A stretch of 64,000 nucleotides of DNA from Sphingomonas crocodyli. Its GTDB lineage: Bacteria > Pseudomonadota > Alphaproteobacteria > Sphingomonadales > Sphingomonadaceae. Below are positions 1 to 8,965 of this stretch, piece by piece. The notes beneath the pieces are model-generated. The model saw only the letters and a list, made by a program, of their open reading frames with translations, was not told where the DNA came from and ran no database searches. Positions within the stretch are counted from its first letter, which is position 1. Each line of letters begins with the position of its first letter. The stretch is from positions 434,001 through 498,000 of the forward strand of contig NZ_SACN01000001.1 of NCBI RefSeq assembly GCF_004005865.1, in the 5' to 3' direction. Made by a program: the position numbers and the translations under genes.

Positions 1-1307
1 CCACGCTCGCGAACGGGATGAAGCTGCTCTACGCGCATCGCGATACCGTGCCGGTCACGCGCGTCTCCTTCGCCTTCGATGCGGGCAATGCCGCCGATCC
101 CAAGGCGAAGCTGGGCACCCAGTCGCTGATGCTGTCCTTGCTCGATGAGGGGACGACCAGCCTCAATTCGGAAGAGATCGCGATCGCGCAGGAGCGGCTC
201 GGCGCGTCGATCGGCGCGGGCGCGGCGATGGACCGGACCAGCATGTCGCTGACCGCGCTCAGCGCCAATCTCACCCCCGCGCTCGCGCTCTATGCCGATA
301 TGCTGCGCAACCCCGCCTTCGCGCCCGAAGAGGTCGATCGCCTGCGCAACCAGCAGCTGACCCGCATCGCATCCGAACTCACCCGGCCGCAGGGCATCGC
401 GACGCGCATCCTGCCGCCGCTGCTGTACGGGCCGGCGCACGGTTATGGCGTGCCGTTCAGCGGCACGGGCGATCCGGCGGTGGTGAAGACGCTGACGCCC
501 GCCGATCTGCGCGCGTTCCATGACGCCTGGCTGCGTCCGGACAAGGGCACCGCCTTCGTCGTGTCCGATCTGCCGCTCGATCGCGTCGTCACCGCGCTCA
601 ACGCCGGGCTGGGCGACTGGAAGGGGCAGGGGCCGGCGGGCAGCAAGGCCGATACCGCGCCGGTGCCCGCACCCAAGCCGCGCATCCTGCTGGTCGATCG
701 CCCCGGTTCGCCGCAGACCCTGATCCTCGGCGGGCAGGTGATCGCCGCCAAGGGCACGGACGAGATTTCCACCCTGCTCGCCGCGAACGACGTGCTGGGC
801 GGCGATTTCCTGTCGCGGCTCAATTCGGATCTGCGCGAGACGAAGGGCTGGGCCTACGGCGTCTCGTCGATCGTCAACCGTGTCGATGAACGCATGCCCT
901 TCTTCCTCTATGCGCCGGTCCAGTCCGATCGTTCGGGGGATTCGATTGCCGCGATCCTTGCCGACACGCGCGCCTTCCTGGGGCCGAAGGGTGTGACGCA
1001 GGCGGAGCGCGATCGCACGATCGATGGCAAGATCCGCGAACTGCCGGGCAGCTTCGAAACCGGCGCCGACGTGCTGGGCGGCATGCAGCGCAATTTCTAC
1101 GCCAAGCGCGCGGACGATTATTACGATCACCTCGCCGATCGCTATCGCGCGATGACCGCCGCCGATCTTGACGCCTCGATCCGCGCGCAGATCAAGCCCG
1201 ACGAACTTCTGTGGGTGGTCGTCGGCGATGCCGCTAAGGTGCGCCCGCAGCTCGATCAGCTCAAACTGCCGGTCGAAGCAACCACACTGCCAGGGGGCGA
1301 CAAGTGA
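1..1307 (+). CDS. M16 family (insulinase-like) peptidase, non-catalytic C-terminal domain, 5'-partial
   Basis: The frame is open from the left edge (it reads TLANG just before the in-frame Met at 18), so the true start is outside the window. The text TLANGMKLLYAHRDTVPV is a typical opening strand of an M16 domain. Where a catalytic M16 domain has HxxEH, this one reads LMLSLLDEGT, so it is probably the inactive half of a long two-domain protease or the inactive partner of a two-gene pair. The later segment with LGGDFLSRLNSDLRETKGWAYG is the conserved C-terminal M16 motif (R/Y pair region). M16 proteins of this class are usually periplasmic or membrane-anchored zinc peptidases. The stop overlaps the GTG start of the next gene. 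The family call is firm; the substrate is unknown. Confidence 0.88.
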   Translation, partial: TLANGMKLLYAHRDTVPVTRVSFAFDAGNAADPKAKLGTQSLMLSLLDEGTTSLNSEEIAIAQERLGASIGAGAAMDRTSMSLTALSANLTPALALYADMLRNPAFAPEEVDRLRNQQLTRIASELTRPQGIATRILPPLLYGPAHGYGVPFSGTGDPAVVKTLTPADLRAFHDAWLRPDKGTAFVVSDLPLDRVVTALNAGLGDWKGQGPAGSKADTAPVPAPKPRILLVDRPGSPQTLILGGQVIAAKGTDEISTLLAANDVLGGDFLSRLNSDLRETKGWAYGVSSIVNRVDERMPFFLYAPVQSDRSGDSIAAILADTRAFLGPKGVTQAERDRTIDGKIRELPGSFETGADVLGGMQRNFYAKRADDYYDHLADRYRAMTAADLDASIRAQIKPDELLWVVVGDAAKVRPQLDQLKLPVEATTLPGGDK

Positions 1308-1609
1308 GCGATCCGATCGAGGGTATCTGGGACTGTGTTACCGTCGCCTCGTTCGGCACGCAGGAATCGGTGTTCACGATCGTGCGTGACGGGGACACTT
1401 TCTCGGGCACCAACATCGCCGACGTCGGAGAGCTTGAGGTGCAGGACGGCCGGATTGAGGGCCATCGCCTGACATGGAAGATGCCGACGACCAAGCCGAT
1501 GAAGATGACCCTCGTCGGCAAGGCGATCGTCAATGATGGCAAGCTGGAGGGCGTCGTGATGCTCGGCGCCTTCGGCAAGGCGACGATGAGCGGCGTGAAG
1601 CGGGGCTGA
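1304..1609 (+). CDS. Small hypothetical protein, 101 aa
   Basis: The GTG start overlaps the TGA of the M16 gene (GTGA), so the two are translationally coupled. The protein has no signal peptide or membrane segment. Its pattern of short strands (IWDCVTVASFG, VFTIVRDGDTFSGTNI, HRLTWKMPTTKPMKMTLVGKA) suggests a small beta-barrel or sandwich, of the kind seen in uncharacterised sphingomonad and caulobacterial proteins of about 100 aa. I do not recognise a named family. Coupling to the peptidase suggests co-production but says nothing precise about function. Confidence 0.7.
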   Translation: MSDPIEGIWDCVTVASFGTQESVFTIVRDGDTFSGTNIADVGELEVQDGRIEGHRLTWKMPTTKPMKMTLVGKAIVNDGKLEGVVMLGAFGKATMSGVKRG

Positions 1610-1612
1610 CTT

Positions 1613-1765
1613 AACCCTCTCCCTGCAGGGGAGAGGGAGGGAGCCGCGAAGCGGCGGAAGGGTGAGGGCACGTTGTCCCTCGTACCGCCCCGTCCGTGTC
1701 TGCGTGCCCTCACCCACCACGCCTTCGGCGCGGTCCCCCCTCTCCCCTGCAGGGAGAGGGTTTTA
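1613..1765. repeat. Large imperfect inverted repeat, family A (CCCTCTCCC...GGGAGAGGG)
   Basis: Two arms of about 58 bases face each other: one starts with CCCTCTCCCTGCAGGGGAGAG, the other ends with CCCTGCAGGGAGAGGG. Each arm also carries an inner small hairpin (CCGCGAAGCGG-like and CGCCTTCGGCG) and the word GTGAGGGCACG or its complement CGTGCCCTCAC. The element lies between the convergent ends of the 101-aa gene and purK, so it may act as a bidirectional terminator. Related copies lie near 8770, 20350, 37170 and 54425. Confidence 0.8.
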
Positions 1766-2818
1766 GAACACCAGCTTCGTCACATGCCCCATCTTGCGGC
1801 CGGGGCGGCCCTGGCCCTTGCCGTAGAGGTGCAGGTGCGCCGCCGGATCGGCGAGGATCGTCGGCCATTCGTCGGCTTGCGCGCCGATCAGGTTGCGCAT
1901 CTCGACGCGCGGGGCGGCAAGCGCGGTCGATCCCAGCGGCAGGCCGCAGATCGCGCGGATATGGTTTTCGAACTGCGAGGTGACCGCGCCCTCGATCGTC
2001 CAATGCCCGCTATTGTGGACGCGCGGCGCCATTTCGTTGAACACCGGGCCCTCGTGCGTGTCGAAAAACTCGATCGCCAGCACCCCGACATAATCGAGCG
2101 CCTCGACGATCGCGCGCGCCAGCGCCTCGGCCTGCTTCACCGTATCGGGCGCGATCCCGGCGGGCACGATCGAGAGCGCGAGGATGCCGTCATCATGCCG
2201 GTTGAGCACCGGATCCCACATCGCGATCGCGCCATCCTGCCCGCGCGCAATCAGCAGGGAGAATTCGCGATCGAAGCGGACGAAACCTTCCAGCACCGCC
2301 GGCTGTTCGCCGATCGTGGCCCAGGCGGCGTCGGCATCGCCTTCGTTCTTGAGCCGTGCCTGTCCCTTGCCGTCATAACCGAAGCGGCGCGTCTTCAGGA
2401 TCGCCGGCGCGCCGATCTTGGCTAGCGCCGCATCCAGCCTGGCGCGATCGTCGACCACTGCCCAAGGCGCCGGGCGCCCGCCCAGCCCCTCGACGAACGC
2501 CTTCTCCGCAGCGCGATCCTGCGCCACCGCCAATGCACGCGGATGCGGCATCGGGTTCAGCGCCTCCAGCGGCGCGACCGGGACGTTCTCGAACTCGTAG
2601 GTCAGCACATCGACGCTGGCGGCGAAAGCGGCCACCGCCGCCGCATCGTCATAACCGCCCTGAATCCAGCGCCACGCGACTTCGGCCGCAGGGCCGCTCG
2701 CTTCGGGGGCGTAGATCGCGGTCCGATAGCCGAGGTTAGCCGCCGCGATCGCGAGCATCCGCCCAAGCTGGCCGCCGCCGATGACGCCGATGGTCGAGCC
2801 GGGGGGAATCGTACGCAA
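1763..2818 (-). CDS. purK: N5-carboxyaminoimidazole ribonucleotide synthase
   Basis: ATP-grasp enzyme of purine synthesis that carboxylates AIR with bicarbonate and ATP to give N5-CAIR, the substrate of PurE, which lies immediately upstream. The N-terminal nucleotide/AIR-binding loop is IGVIGGGQLGRM. The ATP-grasp region contains KTRRFGYDGKGQ and, near the C-terminus, FNEMAPRVHNSGHWT, which is diagnostic of PurK. The open frame extends 17 codons further upstream inside purE, but those codons are not PurK-like. I place the start at the TTG two bases after the purE stop, giving about 351 aa, the normal family length. It is the last gene of gpmA-purE-purK. Confidence 0.95.
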   Translation of the reverse strand: MRTIPPGSTIGVIGGGQLGRMLAIAAANLGYRTAIYAPEASGPAAEVAWRWIQGGYDDAAAVAAFAASVDVLTYEFENVPVAPLEALNPMPHPRALAVAQDRAAEKAFVEGLGGRPAPWAVVDDRARLDAALAKIGAPAILKTRRFGYDGKGQARLKNEGDADAAWATIGEQPAVLEGFVRFDREFSLLIARGQDGAIAMWDPVLNRHDDGILALSIVPAGIAPDTVKQAEALARAIVEALDYVGVLAIEFFDTHEGPVFNEMAPRVHNSGHWTIEGAVTSQFENHIRAICGLPLGSTALAAPRVEMRNLIGAQADEWPTILADPAAHLHLYGKGQGRPGRKMGHVTKLVF

Positions 2819-2820
2819 GG

Positions 2821-3306
<486 letters not shown>

Positions 3307-3333
3307 ATCCTCTTCCCCCAAAGCGGACGCTGA

Positions 3334-4020
3334 TCAGCGCTCCGACAGATAATAGCGATCCTTGGCGGTCAGATCGTCGGCAAGATCATAGACGATCGGC
3401 TGGCCGGTCGGGATCTCCAGTTCGGTGATCTCGCTGTCGGGAATGTTCGACAGATGCTTCACCAGCGCGCGCAGCGAATTGCCGTGCGCGGAGATGATCA
3501 CGCGCTTGCCGGCGCGCAGATCGGGTGCGATCCGTTCTTCCCAGTAAGGAAGGACGCGCGCGATCGTGTCCTTCAGGCTTTCGGTGTTCGGGATCGGGAT
3601 GCCCGCATAGCGGCGATCGGCCGCCAGATCGAACTCGCCGCCCGCTTCCAGCACCGGCGGCGGAATGTCGAAGCTGCGGCGCCACACCTTGACCTGATCG
3701 TCGCCATGCTTGGCGGCGGTCTCGGCCTTGTTGAGGCCGGTCAGGCCGCCATAATGCCGCTCGTTCAGGCGCCAGTCCTTTTCGACCGGCAGCCACAGCC
3801 GCCCCATCGCCTCCAGCGCGAGGTTCAGCGTCTTGATCGCGCGGGTCTGGAAGCTGGTATAGCATTGATCGAAGTCGAGGCCCTTGGCGGCCATCAGCTC
3901 GCCCGCGGCCTTCGCCTCGGCGATGCCCTGCTCGGTCAGGTTGACGTCCCACCATCCCGTGAAGCGGTTTTCGAGGTTCCACGACGATTGGCCGTGGCGG
4001 ACGAGGACGAGCGTGGGCAA
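3334..4020 (-). CDS. gpmA: 2,3-bisphosphoglycerate-dependent phosphoglycerate mutase
   Basis: Interconverts 3- and 2-phosphoglycerate in glycolysis through a phosphohistidine intermediate. The catalytic histidine is in [10 protein letters not shown]; the family motif [11 protein letters not shown] and the second histidine in [14 protein letters not shown] are all present. The open frame runs far upstream, but homology begins at PTLVLVRHG. The TTG at 4020 has AGGAG eight bases upstream and gives 228 aa, the normal length. It precedes purE by 27 bases. Pyruvate kinase lies nearby on the other strand, but the two genes are divergent and not one operon. Confidence 0.95.
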   Translation of the reverse strand: MPTLVLVRHGQSSWNLENRFTGWWDVNLTEQGIAEAKAAGELMAAKGLDFDQCYTSFQTRAIKTLNLALEAMGRLWLPVEKDWRLNERHYGGLTGLNKAETAAKHGDDQVKVWRRSFDIPPPVLEAGGEFDLAADRRYAGIPIPNTESLKDTIARVLPYWEERIAPDLRAGKRVIISAHGNSLRALVKHLSNIPDSEITELEIPTGQPIVYDLADDLTAKDRYYLSER

Positions 4021-4146
4021 TGCGGTCTCCTGCGTTGGGATTCGAAGCCTTGGCGCGGCTCTTAGTCGCGGTCCCGCCTGCATGTCACGCTTGATCGCGT
4101 CATATTTCGCAGCGCATGAGACACTGACACAGTTGAAAGGACATCC

Positions 4147-4845
4147 ATGACCATCGTCAGCCAGACCATCGCCTTCGATCAGGGCGGCTTGCGCTTCGAA
4201 GCGCAGGCAAGCTGGGACGATGCGATCGGCGGTCCGCGCCCGCTCGTGCTGGTCGCGCCCAGCTTTATGGGCCGCACCCCGTTCGAGGATGACAAGGCGG
4301 CGCAGCTCGCCGCGCTCGGCTATGTCGGCTTCTCGGTCGACATCTACGGCGTCGACGTGAAGCCGACCAATGCCGAGGAGGCTTCGGCCGCGATGGCGGT
4401 GCTCAACGAGGATCGCGGTCTCCTCAAGGACCGCATGTTCGCCAGCCTGAAGATCGCGCGCGAACTCGAACAGGTCGATGATGCCAAGGCCGCCGCGATC
4501 GGCTTCTGCTTCGGCGGCAAATGCGTGCTCGATCTCGCGCGCGGCGGCGCCGAGGTGCTGGGCGTCGCGGCGTTCCACGGCGTCTATGATGCGCCGCCCT
4601 TCGCCAATGCGGAGATGACAGCGAAGGTGCTGATGCTCCACGGCTGGGACGATCCGCTCTGCCCACCCGAAGCGGTGCTGGCGCTCGCCACCGAACTGAC
4701 CGAAGCGAAGGTCGACTGGCAGATCCATGCCTATGGCCACACCGTCCACGCCTTCACCAATCCGAAGCGGCCGGAGATGTACAGCCCGGTCGTCGATGCG
4801 CGGTCGTGGCGGCTGATGCAGGACTTCCTCACAGAAATCTTCTGA
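4147..4845 (+). CDS. Dienelactone hydrolase family protein
   Basis: Cytosolic alpha/beta hydrolase of 232 aa. The nucleophile elbow is GFCFGG, with cysteine as nucleophile as in dienelactone hydrolase. The acid is likely in HGWDDPLCP and the histidine in YGHTVHAF. Members of this family hydrolyse dienelactones in chlorocatechol degradation, but many homologues outside degradation operons act on unknown esters. No catechol pathway genes lie nearby, so the substrate cannot be assigned. The ATG at 4147 follows AAAGGA. The gene is divergent from gpmA across about 126 bases that must hold both promoters. Confidence 0.88.
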   Translation: MTIVSQTIAFDQGGLRFEAQASWDDAIGGPRPLVLVAPSFMGRTPFEDDKAAQLAALGYVGFSVDIYGVDVKPTNAEEASAAMAVLNEDRGLLKDRMFASLKIARELEQVDDAKAAAIGFCFGGKCVLDLARGGAEVLGVAAFHGVYDAPPFANAEMTAKVLMLHGWDDPLCPPEAVLALATELTEAKVDWQIHAYGHTVHAFTNPKRPEMYSPVVDARSWRLMQDFLTEIF

Positions 4846-4939
4846 CACCGGTTTCAAAGATGGGGGCTTGCCGGTTGCGTTCGCCGCGATAGCGGCTAAA
4901 CCGCGCAAGCTCCGGTCGACAACGATAGGACGCCTTCAG

Positions 4940-6394
4940 GTGGATCAGATTCCTCCCCGCCAACGTAAAGTGCGCGTGCTCGCGACGCTCGGACCCGCCA
5001 GCGGGTCGCCCGAGATGATCCGCAAGCTCTTCTTCGCAGGCGCCGACGCCTTCCGCATCAACATGAGCCACGGCGCGCATGAGGATAAGGTTCCGATCAT
5101 CCAGGCGATCCGCGCTATGGAAAAGGAACTCGGCCGCGCGACGACGATCCTGTTCGATCTGCAGGGCCCGAAGCTGCGCGTCGGCAAGTTCGAAGACGGC
5201 AAGGTTCAGCTCGTCACCGGGCAGAAGTTCATCCTCGATCGCGATCCGACGCCGGGCACGCAGAACCGCGTCGAACTGCCGCATCGCGAAATCTTCGAAG
5301 CGCTGGAGCCGGGCGCCCGCCTGCTGCTCGACGACGGCAAGCTGGTGCTGCGCGTCATCACCGCACGTCACGATCATGTCGAAACCCGCGTCGAGGTCGG
5401 CGGCGCGCTGTCGAACAACAAGGGTCTGAACGTCCCCGACGTGATCGTGCCGATGGCCGCGCTCACCGAAAAGGACCGTCGCGACCTGACCTTCGCGGTG
5501 GAGCAGGGCGCCGACTGGATCGCGCTCAGCTTCGTGCAGCGGCCCGAGGACGTCGCCGAGGCGCGGCGCCTGATCGGCGGCAAGGCGGCTTTGCTCGCCA
5601 AGATCGAAAAGCCCGCGGCGGTCGAGCGGCTCGAGGAAATCCTCGAACTGGCCGATGCGGTGATGGTCGCGCGCGGCGATCTGGGCGTCGAACTGCCGCC
5701 AGAACGCGTGCCCCCGATGCAGAAGCGCATCGTCGAGACCGCGCGCCGGATCGGCCGCCCCGTGGTCGTCGCGACGCAGATGCTCGAATCGATGATCGTG
5801 TCGCCCAGCCCCACGCGCGCCGAAGTTTCCGACGTCGCGACCGCCATCTATGACGGCGCCGACGCGGTGATGCTGTCGGCCGAGTCCGCGAGCGGCGCGT
5901 GGCCCGAAGAAGCGGTTTCGATGATGAACGCGATCGCGATGTCGGTCGAAAGCGATCCCGGCTATGCCGCGCGCCTCCACTTCACCGATACCCAGCCCGA
6001 CGCCACCACCGCCGACGCGCTGGCCGAAGCGGCGGCGAAGATTGTCGACACCGTGTCGGCCGCCGCGATCCTGTGCTTCACCTTGTCCGGCTCCACCGCA
6101 CGCCGCATCTCGCGCGAACGCCCGTCGGTGCCGCTGATGGTGCTGACGCCCAAGCTCGCCACCGCGCGGCGCATGGGCCTGCTCTGGGGCAGCCACGCCG
6201 TCCGCACCCGCGATGTCGCGAGCTTTGAAGAGATGGTGGCGAAGGCCAAGCGCATGGCGCTGCGCCACGGCCTCGCCAAGGCGGGCGAGCGCATCGTCCT
6301 GGTCGCGGGCGTACCCTTCGGTACGCCGGGCTCGACGAATATGATCCATGTGGTACGCCTGACGGGCAACGAGCTGAAAGACTATAAGGGCTGA
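4940..6394 (+). CDS. pyk: Pyruvate kinase
   Basis: Transfers phosphate from phosphoenolpyruvate to ADP, the last step of glycolysis or of the Entner-Doudoroff lower pathway. The start of the barrel reads KVRVLATLGPAS; the active-site block is MVARGDLGVELPPERVPPMQ, and the downstream conserved block includes ATQMLESMI, PTRAEVSDVA and DGADAVMLSAES. Residues from about 355 onward form the C-terminal allosteric domain. The open frame begins earlier with a TTG at 4868, but homology begins just after the GTG at 4940 (MDQIPPRQRK), giving 484 aa. AGGA lies about ten bases before this GTG. Confidence 0.95.
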   Translation: MDQIPPRQRKVRVLATLGPASGSPEMIRKLFFAGADAFRINMSHGAHEDKVPIIQAIRAMEKELGRATTILFDLQGPKLRVGKFEDGKVQLVTGQKFILDRDPTPGTQNRVELPHREIFEALEPGARLLLDDGKLVLRVITARHDHVETRVEVGGALSNNKGLNVPDVIVPMAALTEKDRRDLTFAVEQGADWIALSFVQRPEDVAEARRLIGGKAALLAKIEKPAAVERLEEILELADAVMVARGDLGVELPPERVPPMQKRIVETARRIGRPVVVATQMLESMIVSPSPTRAEVSDVATAIYDGADAVMLSAESASGAWPEEAVSMMNAIAMSVESDPGYAARLHFTDTQPDATTADALAEAAAKIVDTVSAAAILCFTLSGSTARRISRERPSVPLMVLTPKLATARRMGLLWGSHAVRTRDVASFEEMVAKAKRMALRHGLAKAGERIVLVAGVPFGTPGSTNMIHVVRLTGNELKDYKG

Positions 6395-6421
6395 CGCCCG
6401 GCGGAGGGGGAGGGGAGCGCG

Positions 6422-6973
6422 ATGGAGAGAAACCGCATCCGGCAGGCGATGCAGTTCCGGAGCAGCCCCCCACCCCCCGCCGATGACATCGCCGCCACGG
6501 TCGCCTGGCTGCGCGATCGCGAGCTGATCAAGGATATCTACAGCCGCTATGCCTATGCGGTGGACGCGATCGACGTCGATCTGCTGCGCACTGTCTTCCA
6601 CCCCGATTGCGTGATCGTCGGCACGATGGAGGAGGGGGGGCTCGAGGATTACATCCAGGGCCTCGTCGAAAGCCTGCCCGCTTATGAGGCGACGATGCAT
6701 TTCAAGGGCAACCAATATGTCGAGATGGCGGGCGACACCGCCTTCGTCGAAAGCTGGGTGCTGGGCTATCATCGCGAGGCGGCGGACAGCCCGATCGACA
6801 GCCTGCTGCTGGGCCTGCGCTATCAGGACGATCTGATCCGCGTCGGGGACGACTGGCGGATCATCCGCCGCAAGGCCACGCGTCAGTTCCACGAAGGGCC
6901 GTTCCCGCGCCCCTATATCGGCGAGCCGCCCTACCCACGCAAAGCGCACGGATCGCGGGGGCGCGACGCATGA
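6422..6973 (+). CDS. NTF2-like / SnoaL-like family protein
   Basis: A 183-aa protein with the cone-shaped NTF2/SnoaL fold signature: an opening helix (RDRELIKDIYSRYAYAVDAIDVDLL), then FHPDCVIVG and strands ending in DDWRIIRRKATRQF. Family members include ring-hydroxylating dioxygenase small subunits, scytalone-dehydratase-like enzymes and ligand-binding proteins. No catalytic set can be assigned here. It overlaps the next gene by ATGA and so is probably co-translated with the rhodanese-type sulfurtransferase. The function is unknown beyond the fold. Confidence 0.8.
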   Translation: MERNRIRQAMQFRSSPPPPADDIAATVAWLRDRELIKDIYSRYAYAVDAIDVDLLRTVFHPDCVIVGTMEEGGLEDYIQGLVESLPAYEATMHFKGNQYVEMAGDTAFVESWVLGYHREAADSPIDSLLLGLRYQDDLIRVGDDWRIIRRKATRQFHEGPFPRPYIGEPPYPRKAHGSRGRDA

Positions 6974-7794
6974 GTTTTACCAAGCTGATCGAGGCGGATG
7001 CGATCACGCCGGACATGCTGATCGTCGATTGCTCGTTCGACCTTGGCGATCCCGGGGCGGGGCGGCGCGCCTTTGCGCAGGGGCATATCCCCGGCGCGCA
7101 TTATCTGCACCTCGACGCCGATCTGTCCGGACCGCCTAGCGGGACAAACGGGCGGCATCCGCTGCCCGATCCGGAGGTGTTCGCCGCGACGATGCGGGGG
7201 ATCGGTCTCCATAACGGACAGCAGGTCATGGCGTATGATGCGCAGGGCGGGCCTTATGCGGCGCGGCTGTGGTGGCTGCTGCGCTGGGCGGGGCATGACA
7301 AGGTGGCGGTGCTGAACGGCGGGCTGCAGGCGTGGACCGGGCCGCTGGAGAGCGGGACCGGCGATGCCGCGCCGGGCGATTTCGTGGCGAAGGGGCCGGC
7401 GCTGGCGACCGTCGATGCGGACACGGTGCTGGCCAACATCGCGGCGCCAAAGTTCCTCGTCGTCGATGCGCGCACTCCTGAGCGGTGGCGGGGGGAAGCG
7501 AATCCGCTGGATCCGGTGGCGGGGCATATTCCGGGATCGGCCAATCGGTTCTTCAAGGACAATCTCCTGCCCGACGGGCGGTTCAAGCCGGCGGAGCAAC
7601 TCGCCGCGGAATGGGGCGCGGTGCTGGGCGATGCCGCCCCGGCGGACAGCGTGATGCAGTGCGGGTCGGGCGTGACCGCGTGCCACAATCTGCTGGCGAT
7701 GGAGGTCGCGGACTTGGGCGGAGCGCGGCTCTATCCGGGGTCGTGGAGCGAATGGATCGCCGATCCGGAAAGGCCGGTCGCGCGCGAGATTTAA
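6970..7794 (+). CDS. sseA: Sulfurtransferase (tandem rhodanese domains), SseA/thiosulfate-mercaptopyruvate type
   Basis: Two rhodanese domains in 274 aa. The N-terminal, non-catalytic domain contains GHIPGAHYLHLDADLS. The C-terminal domain contains GHIPGSANRFF and the active-site loop CGSGVTA, whose Cys carries the persulfide. CGSGVTA is the signature of 3-mercaptopyruvate sulfurtransferases rather than plain thiosulfate rhodaneses. The enzyme transfers sulfane sulfur to thiol acceptors or cyanide. It overlaps the NTF2-like gene by four bases and precedes the DUF3237-like gene by about 20 bases, so the three probably form one transcript. Confidence 0.9.
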   Translation: MSFTKLIEADAITPDMLIVDCSFDLGDPGAGRRAFAQGHIPGAHYLHLDADLSGPPSGTNGRHPLPDPEVFAATMRGIGLHNGQQVMAYDAQGGPYAARLWWLLRWAGHDKVAVLNGGLQAWTGPLESGTGDAAPGDFVAKGPALATVDADTVLANIAAPKFLVVDARTPERWRGEANPLDPVAGHIPGSANRFFKDNLLPDGRFKPAEQLAAEWGAVLGDAAPADSVMQCGSGVTACHNLLAMEVADLGGARLYPGSWSEWIADPERPVAREI

Positions 7795-7815
7795 AACAAG
7801 AACGTGGAGAGAGTG

Positions 7816-8739
7816 ATGACTGGGATGGGGAACAGCTTTCCGGCGCGGCCTTTGTTCGTGCTGACGGCGAAGGGCATGGCGCGCGAGACGTTGGCGCATG
7901 ACGGGCCGATGGGGCGGCGCAGCGTCGCGCGGCCGATCGGCGGCGGGGCGGCGGGGGATCGGCTGACCGCCGATATCGTCCCCGGCCTCGCGACCGAATG
8001 GCAGGTGGAGAGCGACAGGCAGCCGGGCCTCGCCTGGGTCGAAGGACTGATCACGCTGCGGACCGCAGGGGGCACCCCGATCCTGATGAAATATATCGGG
8101 CGGCGCGCGAAGCGTTATGGCGAGGGCGCGTGGCGGATCGGGGTGGGCTTCGAAGCCGATGCGGGCGGCGAGGACGGCGCGCACGACTGGCTGAACGACG
8201 TGGTCGCGGCCGCGACGGTGGAGGTGCGCGGCGACGACCTGGTCTATACCGTCCACGAACTGCTGGGCCGCAAGACCGCGCCGGACGGCGATGCGATCGC
8301 GGTCGACCCGGTCTATCACATGGTCGCATCAGGGACGCTGGGCGAGCGGATCAAGATCGAGAGCCAAGTCGCCAAACGCTACCTCTCGATCGCCGAGGCC
8401 GGGTGCCGGACGGAGGGGCCGCTCACCGCCGAATGGCCGGTCGGCTTCGCATGGGGCGCGCACCGGATGGGGAAGGGGCCGATGGGCTTCCCCTTCCACA
8501 TCGACATGAAGGCCGAAATGGTCGCGGACAACGGCGACATGATCGTCCAGCAATATATCGGCACCAACAGCCGCACCCTGCTCGATCCCTCCCCCGATAT
8601 CGACCGCAGCTGGCGCACCACCGCGATGTTCGAAGCGCCGGTCGACGGGCCGAATGCGTGGCTCAACGAAGTGGTCGCGCTGGGCTTCGGCTGGGTCCAG
8701 GGCGAGGAAACGCATTACGAATATTATGCGATGCGGTGA
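7816..8739 (+). CDS. DUF3237-like protein, probably two-domain
   Basis: A 307-aa protein without signal peptide or TM segments. Residues about 25-130 match the DUF3237 pattern: GPMGRRSVARPIGGGAAGDRL, then IVPGLATEWQV, LITLRTAGGTPILMKYIGRR. The second half repeats the same logic loosely (YHMVASGTLGERIKI, PFHIDMKAEMVADNGDMIVQQYIG), which suggests a degenerate duplication. I chose the ATG at 7816 because GGAGAG lies just upstream; a GTG at 7804 is in frame. DUF3237 proteins form beta-barrels of unknown activity and often sit near degradation or ester-metabolism genes. No function is assigned. Confidence 0.75.
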   Translation: MTGMGNSFPARPLFVLTAKGMARETLAHDGPMGRRSVARPIGGGAAGDRLTADIVPGLATEWQVESDRQPGLAWVEGLITLRTAGGTPILMKYIGRRAKRYGEGAWRIGVGFEADAGGEDGAHDWLNDVVAAATVEVRGDDLVYTVHELLGRKTAPDGDAIAVDPVYHMVASGTLGERIKIESQVAKRYLSIAEAGCRTEGPLTAEWPVGFAWGAHRMGKGPMGFPFHIDMKAEMVADNGDMIVQQYIGTNSRTLLDPSPDIDRSWRTTAMFEAPVDGPNAWLNEVVALGFGWVQGEETHYEYYAMR

Positions 8740-8765
8740 GGTGCGGGGGTAGCGTGCGCCTCTAG

Positions 8766-8828
8766 CGTGCCCTCACCCACCACCGCTTCGCGGCGGTCCC
8801 CCCTCTCCCTGAGCGGGAGAGGGTTTTA
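8766..8828. repeat. Single-arm copy of repeat family A
   Basis: This stretch repeats the right arm of the element at 1703-1765 almost exactly, from CGTGCCCTCACCCACCAC to GGGAGAGGGTTTTA. Here only one arm is present, so it forms only local hairpins (CCGCTTCGCGGCGG and CTCTCCCTGAGCGGGAGAG). It follows the DUF3237-like gene. Confidence 0.75.
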
Positions 8829-8833
8829 GGGCG

Positions 8834-8873
8834 AAGGCCACAATGGTTGTGGCTTTTGTGGCCTTTGCTTTTT
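8834..8873 (+). terminator. Probable intrinsic terminator after the DUF3237-like gene
   Basis: A perfect 10-base stem, AAGGCCACAA with TTGTGGCCTT, encloses a 12-base loop that itself contains TTGTGG, so an alternative inner stem CCACAA/TTGTGG is possible. It is followed by TGCTTTTT, a T-run on the plus strand. This fits Rho-independent termination of the plus-strand operon. The stretch from 8874 to 8965 up to the next gene contains only another GGGGT-rich hairpin (GACCCCGC/GCGGGGTC) and no gene I can support. Confidence 0.65.
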
Positions 8874-8965
8874 CGGTGGAAAATGAGGGGTTTGGGGTGG
8901 GGCTTCTGGCTGACCCCACCCCGGACCCCGCCCAAGATCAAAGGGAGGAGCGGGGTCTTTTCGGA

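Noticed and set aside
4829..6949. A 706-codon minus-strand open frame across pyk and the NTF2-like gene
   Set aside because: The plus-strand pyruvate kinase is unmistakable; the minus-strand translation has no motifs.
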